Positions 15,532-19,294 of a stretch of 19,294 nucleotides of DNA are shown piece by piece. Source of the DNA: Verrucomicrobia bacterium UBA1731. Lineage in GTDB: Bacteria; Verrucomicrobiota; Kiritimatiellia; RFP12; UBA1067. The DNA lies in assembly GCA_002317575.1 (NCBI GenBank), contig DCIH01000116.1:229-19522 (forward strand). Reading direction: 5' to 3'. Both the position numbers and the translations under genes were made by a program. Every line of letters starts with the position of its first letter. Positions within the stretch are counted from its first letter, which is position 1. The notes beneath the pieces were generated by a model, which did no database searches, was not told the DNA's origin, and saw only the letters and a program-made list of their open reading frames with translations.

Positions 15532-16885
15532 AGTCTATGTCTGGCCGGGGGTCGGGGAAGACATAAAAAGTGGTGATGCGGGGGCGGAGCGCCAGCGCCG
15601 CCTTGAGAACGGACAGGGGCGTGTCGGCGGGCGCGTAAAGAAACGCCACGGCGATCTTCGACGCCTGCTGGCCGCCCTTCTTCATGAGCGCGGGCACGTC
15701 GGACCAATCCGAAAACGCCGTCTCGTGCGGAACGAGCACGGGCTCGTCGCCGTCGCCGCTCCAGTCCTCGTCGATCAGCGTGAAGGTCTTCTTCCACGAA
15801 CCGTCCGCCGCGCGCGCGAAACGGATTTCGAACGGCTGGAAGATGCGGCCGGCGCGCACGCGCCACTTCTCTTCGGGCAGAAACGCGCCATAGTAGAATT
15901 CGCCGTCCGCAAAACCGTTCATCTTCACGGCGGAGCCGTCCAGCAGCTTGAACGCACGGGCGCAGTCCGTCGCACGCGCCAATGTCACGTCGTTCGAAAA
16001 CGCGACCTGCACGTAGGCGTCCCGCCCGGCACACGATGCGCGGAGCGCGGCGATTTCGGCAGCAAGATCCGATCGAACGCCGATCGTCACGACGCGTTCA
16101 AGAACGCGCGGCTCGGCGCGCCAGGAAAGCTCGAGTTCGAACAACGTTCCTTTCGGCCACGCCTCCTTCGGCCGGAACCTGCCATACACGACAGACTGCT
16201 CGTGGCGTCCGTCGAGCTGCAGCAACGATTCGTTGTGCGAATACGTCGAGAAGAACGAGAAGCCGCGCGCGGCGTCCAGACCGCCCGCGTACAAAAGCGG
16301 CGTCTTGGACAACGGCGCCAAACCGTCCGCCCGAAGATCCTCGAGCACGTCGGCGAACGCCACGGCGTTCGTCTCGCCGACGCGGCGGACGGACAGCGAC
16401 ACGGGCTCGCCTTGGGGCCAAAGGCGCACGGCGCGTTCGCTCACGGGGCGACCACGCGGCAGTCCCGCTTTTTCGAGCGCCGCCGCCAGTTCGGCGACGT
16501 CGGCCGCCAACACGAAGAGCGACTCGTAGGCGCGGTCGGACGCAGGGTCGATGGCCAGGAATTCAACCGTCTCGTCGCGTTTGAGTCCCGTGGCCTCGGC
16601 AAGCACCACGGCCGTGCGGCGGGCGGCGTCCACGCGAAAACCCGTGGGCGCGCCATGCGCGGCCTTCCACTGCGCGACGCCGTTGGTGTTCGCGCTGCGC
16701 CATTCGCCGACGGCGGGCTCGGCCAACACGGAGAAACTGAACAAAGCCGCACATGAAGCGGCGAGGGCGCCGCTTCTCCTGAGAGGACCAACAAAAGCGG
16801 CGAGGGGGCCGCTTCTCCTGAGAGGACCGACAAAAGCGGCGAGGGCGCCGCTTCTCCTGACAGGGCTTGACGACGTCGTGCGCAT
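15521..16885 (-). CDS. Secreted protein of unknown function, YdjY-like N-terminal part
   Basis: I do not recognise the whole 454-residue protein. The N-terminus is repetitive: RRSGALAAFVGPL (10-22), RRSGPLAAFVGPL (23-35) and RRSGALAAS (36-44), followed by a hydrophobic run to a likely signal-peptidase site after VLA (53-55). Residues about 88-185 resemble the YdjY domain: ETVEFLA, YESLFVL, an Ala/Leu-rich helix, then GLPRGRPV and WPQGEPVSLSV. The rest (about 190-450) is mixed alpha/beta with many aromatic residues and no motif I can name. It ends in a 7-bp repeat array that supplies the stop. Three bases separate it from the upstream HAD gene, and 17 bases from mraY, so it is in the operon. 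Signal export is likely; function is unknown. Confidence 0.6.
   Translation of the reverse strand: MRTTSSSPVRRSGALAAFVGPLRRSGPLAAFVGPLRRSGALAASCAALFSFSVLAEPAVGEWRSANTNGVAQWKAAHGAPTGFRVDAARRTAVVLAEATGLKRDETVEFLAIDPASDRAYESLFVLAADVAELAAALEKAGLPRGRPVSERAVRLWPQGEPVSLSVRRVGETNAVAFADVLEDLRADGLAPLSKTPLLYAGGLDAARGFSFFSTYSHNESLLQLDGRHEQSVVYGRFRPKEAWPKGTLFELELSWRAEPRVLERVVTIGVRSDLAAEIAALRASCAGRDAYVQVAFSNDVTLARATDCARAFKLLDGSAVKMNGFADGEFYYGAFLPEEKWRVRAGRIFQPFEIRFARAADGSWKKTFTLIDEDWSGDGDEPVLVPHETAFSDWSDVPALMKKGGQQASKIAVAFLYAPADTPLSVLKAALALRPRITTFYVFPDPRPDIDSKL
16752..16864. repeat. Triplicated 39-bp palindromic element in a signal-peptide region
   Basis: Three units of period 39 begin at 16756, 16795 and 16834; the last decays after 16860. 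Unit 1 has the core AAGCGGCGAGGGCGCCGCTT, a perfect 8-bp hairpin with an AGGG loop, then CTCCTGAGAGG. Unit 2 has one substitution that breaks the stem. The 37 bp from 16752 match 12326-12362 at 35 positions. Confidence 0.85.
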
Positions 16886-16888
16886 GGA

Positions 16889-17509
16889 TCAGCCCTCCAG
16901 ACGGAAGAGTTCGCTTTGCCAGCCGGCGGCGCGGGCGCCTTCGACGTTGGCGGCGTTGTCGTCGAGGAAAAGGAGTCCGCAAGGCGGCAGCCCCATGCGG
17001 GATGCCGCGATGTCGAAGATCATCTTGTCGGGCTTGCCGATCAATTCGAGTCCGCTCACCACCTCGGCGTCGGCCAGCGCGCGGAAATCCGCGGCGTTCT
17101 CGACATAGCGGTTGCGGTAGAATTCCTCATGCATGTTCGTGAGGATGCCGAGCTTCTTGCCGTCGGCCTTGAGCACGCGCATGAATTCGAGCGCTTCGGG
17201 CACGAGGTTTTGCCAGCCGCGCTGCTCGACGTCCACCAGCAGATCGCGCGTCGACGCCGCCAACGGCACGCCCGCGTCGGCGAAGATGCGGTCGAACATT
17301 TCGGCGTCCGTCAGATCGCCCACGTCATAGGCGCGGCGCCACCGCGCGAAACCGGCCGAAAGCCCGGCGCGCGAAAGGCCGGCGGCCTCGACGAGTCCGT
17401 ACAACGACCAATCGTCGCCCGGCGCGCGCGCCAGCACGCCGCCGTAGTCGAACACCACGCCCTGGACCGACGCGGCGCGTTGCCGCCAATTCTCCCAGAA
17501 CGCGGTCAT
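16889..17509 (-). CDS. HAD-family hydrolase (YihX/epoxide-hydrolase-N type)
   Basis: This is a 206-residue HAD hydrolase with a helical cap. Motif I is VVFDYGGVLA (18-27): nucleophile Asp21, but the usual DxD second Asp is replaced by Gly, as in the YihX-like sugar-1-phosphatase and soluble-epoxide-hydrolase N-domain subgroup. Motif II is LGILTNMHEEFYRNR, motif III is LIGKPDKMIFDIAA, and motif IV is LLFLDDNAANVEGARAAGW. YihX from E. coli acts on alpha-glucose-1-phosphate; a sugar phosphate is plausible here because the gene lies one base after a glycoside hydrolase gene, but this is inference. It is followed after three bases by the secreted YdjY-like gene. Confidence 0.85.
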   Translation of the reverse strand: MTAFWENWRQRAASVQGVVFDYGGVLARAPGDDWSLYGLVEAAGLSRAGLSAGFARWRRAYDVGDLTDAEMFDRIFADAGVPLAASTRDLLVDVEQRGWQNLVPEALEFMRVLKADGKKLGILTNMHEEFYRNRYVENAADFRALADAEVVSGLELIGKPDKMIFDIAASRMGLPPCGLLFLDDNAANVEGARAAGWQSELFRLEG

Positions 17510-17510
17510 G

Positions 17511-19001
17511 TCAGAACGCGTGTTCGCCGGCGGCGAACGATTTCACGGCCGTTTTCGATCCGTCCGGCGAAATCACCGTGAGCGTGAACGGACGATCCGT
17601 CTTCACCGTTCCGGAGAAGGTCTTGGCGTCCTTCACGTCGCACACGAGCGTGATCGAACCGCCGTTGAACGGCAGATCCGAAACGCCCTGGCGGCCGAGT
17701 TCGGAAAGGTTCCAGACGACCGTGCCTTCAAGCGCGTTCACGTCGAGGCCCAGCACGTCCTCGACGAGCATCACGAACGGCCCGAGGCCGCCCCAGCCGA
17801 CGAAATCGCGACGGCACTGCTCGCCGAGCTTGGCGGTGGACGGGGCCGCGTTGTCCGGGCTGTAGCATTCCCAAATGGAATCGTAGTCCTTCGTGCCGAT
17901 GAGCTCGGCCATGCAGGTGAGGTGCTTCTTGGCGATGTCGCGGGCCAGCGCGCGGTGACCGCGCGCGCGCAGCCCGTTCACGATCATGTAGTTCGTGGGC
18001 GGCCACACGCCGCCGAGCCAATACCCGCCCTTGGGGTCGTAGTTGGGGTCGTCGCGGGAAAGCGTCGGCACCGGATGGCGGGCTCCGAACGTGGCGGGAT
18101 TCGTCATGTGGGCGGCGAGCTTCGCGACCTGCGCGTCGCTGGCGACGCCCGAAACGATCGCCCAGAAGGCGGCGGCGGTCTTCACCGCGAGCTTGTTGTT
18201 CGTTTCGACGTAGACGTCGTGGTAGAAGCCCGTCTTTTCGCACCACATGAGCTTGTTGATCTTCTGCGCGAGCGCGTCCGCCTCGGCGCGCCATTTCGGC
18301 GCGTCGGCCTTCTTGCCGATCGTTTCGGCGATGTCGGCGAGACACCTGGCCGCCAGAACCTGCTGACAGCAGAGGTCGACGAAACACACGTCGCTGCCCT
18401 TGAGGTCTTCGGCGAAGTAGCCGGAGCGCGGCGAATTGTCCATGCCGCAGGAACCGGTGTCCTCGAACCAGTAGAGCCCGTTGCACGCGCGCGTGCGGTG
18501 CGCCTTGGTCCACTTCCACAGACGCGACGACACGTCGTACGCCTTCGCGAGGCGCGACTTGTCGCCCGTGCGGCGGGCGTACAGCCACTCGACCCAGGCG
18601 TAGAGCGGCGGATTGATGCGCCCTTCCCACGCGGGCTTGCGCGTCTCGTACACGTAGGCCATCGAGACGAATCCGTCCGGCGACTGCATCTTGTAGAGGT
18701 TGTTCAGGTTTCCGAGCCCGTTCAGGTTCTCGGGCGTGTAGCCGGCGTAGAGCGCCATAAGGCAGGAGTCCCACTGCCAGATGATGCCGGCCTTGGGCAT
18801 GCACACGATCTGGCGATCCCAATCGCCGCCGAGTTCTTCCATGTGGTTGCGGGCGTAGCCGAGCGCGCGTTCGCGCAGCGCGACCCACTCGGGGTGCGAA
18901 TCGAGCGTGATGCGCACATCGTGCGCGCCGGGAGAGCGCGTCTCCGCGCCAAAGACGGCGGCCGTCATGGCCGCGGCGGCTGCCGCCAGAACGAACTTCA
19001 T
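17511..19001 (-). CDS. Secreted GH63/GH37-like (alpha/alpha)6-barrel glycoside hydrolase
   Basis: The 496-residue protein has an N-terminal signal peptide (MKFVLAAAAAAMTAAVFGA, cleavage near 19-20), then a (alpha/alpha)6 barrel like trehalase and mannosylglycerate/glucosylglycerate hydrolases. Motifs are IWQWDSCLMALYAGY (74-88), GMDNSPR (186-192, probable general acid Asp188), GGYWLGGVWPPTNYMIVNGL (325-344) and SIWECYSPD (375-383, probable base Glu378), then DFVGWGGLGP (399-408). The substrate is likely an alpha-glucoside or alpha-mannoside, unresolved. A small C-terminal beta domain (about 430-496) follows. ATG at 19001 is preferred because GGAGG lies eight bases upstream and the signal peptide begins there. 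Upstream in-frame starts at 19016 (ATG) and 19037 (TTG) fall in or next to repeat sequence. Stop and HAD start are one base apart. Confidence 0.85.
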   Translation of the reverse strand: MKFVLAAAAAAMTAAVFGAETRSPGAHDVRITLDSHPEWVALRERALGYARNHMEELGGDWDRQIVCMPKAGIIWQWDSCLMALYAGYTPENLNGLGNLNNLYKMQSPDGFVSMAYVYETRKPAWEGRINPPLYAWVEWLYARRTGDKSRLAKAYDVSSRLWKWTKAHRTRACNGLYWFEDTGSCGMDNSPRSGYFAEDLKGSDVCFVDLCCQQVLAARCLADIAETIGKKADAPKWRAEADALAQKINKLMWCEKTGFYHDVYVETNNKLAVKTAAAFWAIVSGVASDAQVAKLAAHMTNPATFGARHPVPTLSRDDPNYDPKGGYWLGGVWPPTNYMIVNGLRARGHRALARDIAKKHLTCMAELIGTKDYDSIWECYSPDNAAPSTAKLGEQCRRDFVGWGGLGPFVMLVEDVLGLDVNALEGTVVWNLSELGRQGVSDLPFNGGSITLVCDVKDAKTFSGTVKTDRPFTLTVISPDGSKTAVKSFAAGEHAF

Positions 19002-19009
19002 GCGTTTGA

Positions 19010-19014
19010 CCTCC
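19010..19014 (-). promoter_or_regulatory. Strong Shine-Dalgarno site of the glycoside hydrolase gene
   Basis: GGAGG on the minus strand is eight bases before ATG 19001. It overlaps the ATG at 19016, arguing that 19001 is the real start. Confidence 0.7.
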
Positions 19015-19019
19015 ATGCT

Positions 19020-19040
19020 GACAACTTCAAACTTCAAACC
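19020..19040. repeat. 7-bp tandem repeat at the ATPase/glycoside hydrolase junction
   Basis: On the minus strand the units read GGTTTGA, AGTTTGA and AGTTGTC. They contain the TGA stop of the upstream ATPase gene (19036-19034). This is the same repeat family as at 15504-15531, in inverted orientation. Confidence 0.65.
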
Positions 19041-19294
19041 TGAACGGCCGCGGCGGCGATTTTCGCGACGAGGGCGTCCTTGCCCGCCTTGAACTCGGCG
19101 GATCCGAACGCCTTGTCGTTCCAGTCGATGAACGCCTGCTGGAGATCCATGAAGAATTTGCGGACATCCGCCTTTTCGCCAAAGGCGTAATCGGCGTCCA
19201 GCGCCTTCTCGACGACCTCGAACATCTCCTTCTGGCGGGCGACGGGCGTCGTCGCGTCCGCATCGGAAAACGCGTTCTGCTGCAGATAGACGGC
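19034..19294 (-). CDS. atpA: V/A-type ATP synthase subunit A, C-terminal fragment
   Basis: These are the last 86 residues of a gene that enters from the right edge of the window. The fragment begins AVYLQQNAFSDAD, which matches the conserved LQQNAFDxVDAY segment in the C-terminal helical domain of the catalytic A subunit of V/A-type ATPases. The PVARQKEMFEVVEKALD that follows fits the KQxxMLxxI helix. The remaining Lys/Ala-rich helices have the expected spacing before the end. The nucleotide-binding part lies outside the window. The gene ends in a 7-bp repeat array, 32 bases before the glycoside hydrolase start. With only this fragment, the choice of V/A-type over another rotary ATPase rests on the LQQNAF motif. 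Confidence 0.82.
   Translation of the reverse strand, partial: AVYLQQNAFSDADATTPVARQKEMFEVVEKALDADYAFGEKADVRKFFMDLQQAFIDWNDKAFGSAEFKAGKDALVAKIAAAAVQV

Noticed and set aside
16752..16864. CRISPR-like array suggested by three 39-bp direct repeats
   Set aside because: The units are immediately contiguous with no unique spacers, and they are translated in frame.

Overview
The window is a GC-rich, densely coded bacterial chromosome segment with 17 protein genes; both end genes are truncated by the window. I see no rRNA, tRNA, CRISPR array, transposase or phage gene. A ddl-ftsQ-ftsA-ftsZ cluster with very divergent FtsA/FtsZ and a V/A-type ATPase A subunit suggest a member of the PVC group (Verrucomicrobiota, Kiritimatiellota or Lentisphaerota type). 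That placement is inference from gene content, not from a marker gene.

Left block (1-6342, plus strand): the C-terminus of an SPFH/stomatin-like membrane protein, then ddl, ftsQ, ftsA, ftsZ and mutL, spaced by 4-bp overlaps or gaps of at most 16 bp. This is a reduced dcw (division and cell wall) cluster with mismatch repair attached. FtsZ has the C-terminal tail peptide but has lost the acidic T7-loop residues. MutL lacks the endonuclease metal-binding motifs.

Middle block (6367-10679, minus strand): fabH-fabF-fabZ, the fatty-acid initiation, elongation and dehydration enzymes, followed by an orphan OppC/DppC-type permease and an RluA-family pseudouridine synthase. The last three genes are joined by 4-bp overlaps. 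A good sigma70-type promoter lies just upstream of fabH in the only AT-rich intergenic region (10680-10800). That region also carries a divergent extended -10 promoter for a lipoprotein gene, whose mRNA is predicted to be leaderless.

Right block (11433-19294, minus strand; transcribed right to left): V-type ATPase subunit A (partial), a secreted GH63/GH37-like glycoside hydrolase, a HAD hydrolase, a secreted YdjY-like protein of unknown function, mraY, a phosphoglycolate-phosphatase-like HAD, tcdA and a radical SAM protein with a CX4CX2C cluster motif. Gaps are tiny or absent, so much of this may be one transcript.

The most unusual content is two families of small repeats. One is a roughly 37-39-bp palindromic element found inside two unrelated coding sequences. 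It is read in different frames in the two genes, and in one it is tandemly tripled so that it rewrites the N-terminal signal region. This resembles in behaviour the protein-coding palindromic elements known from Rickettsia. The other is a 7-bp tandem repeat (AGTTTGA/AGTTTGG type) at two gene junctions, where it supplies the stop codon of the upstream gene.
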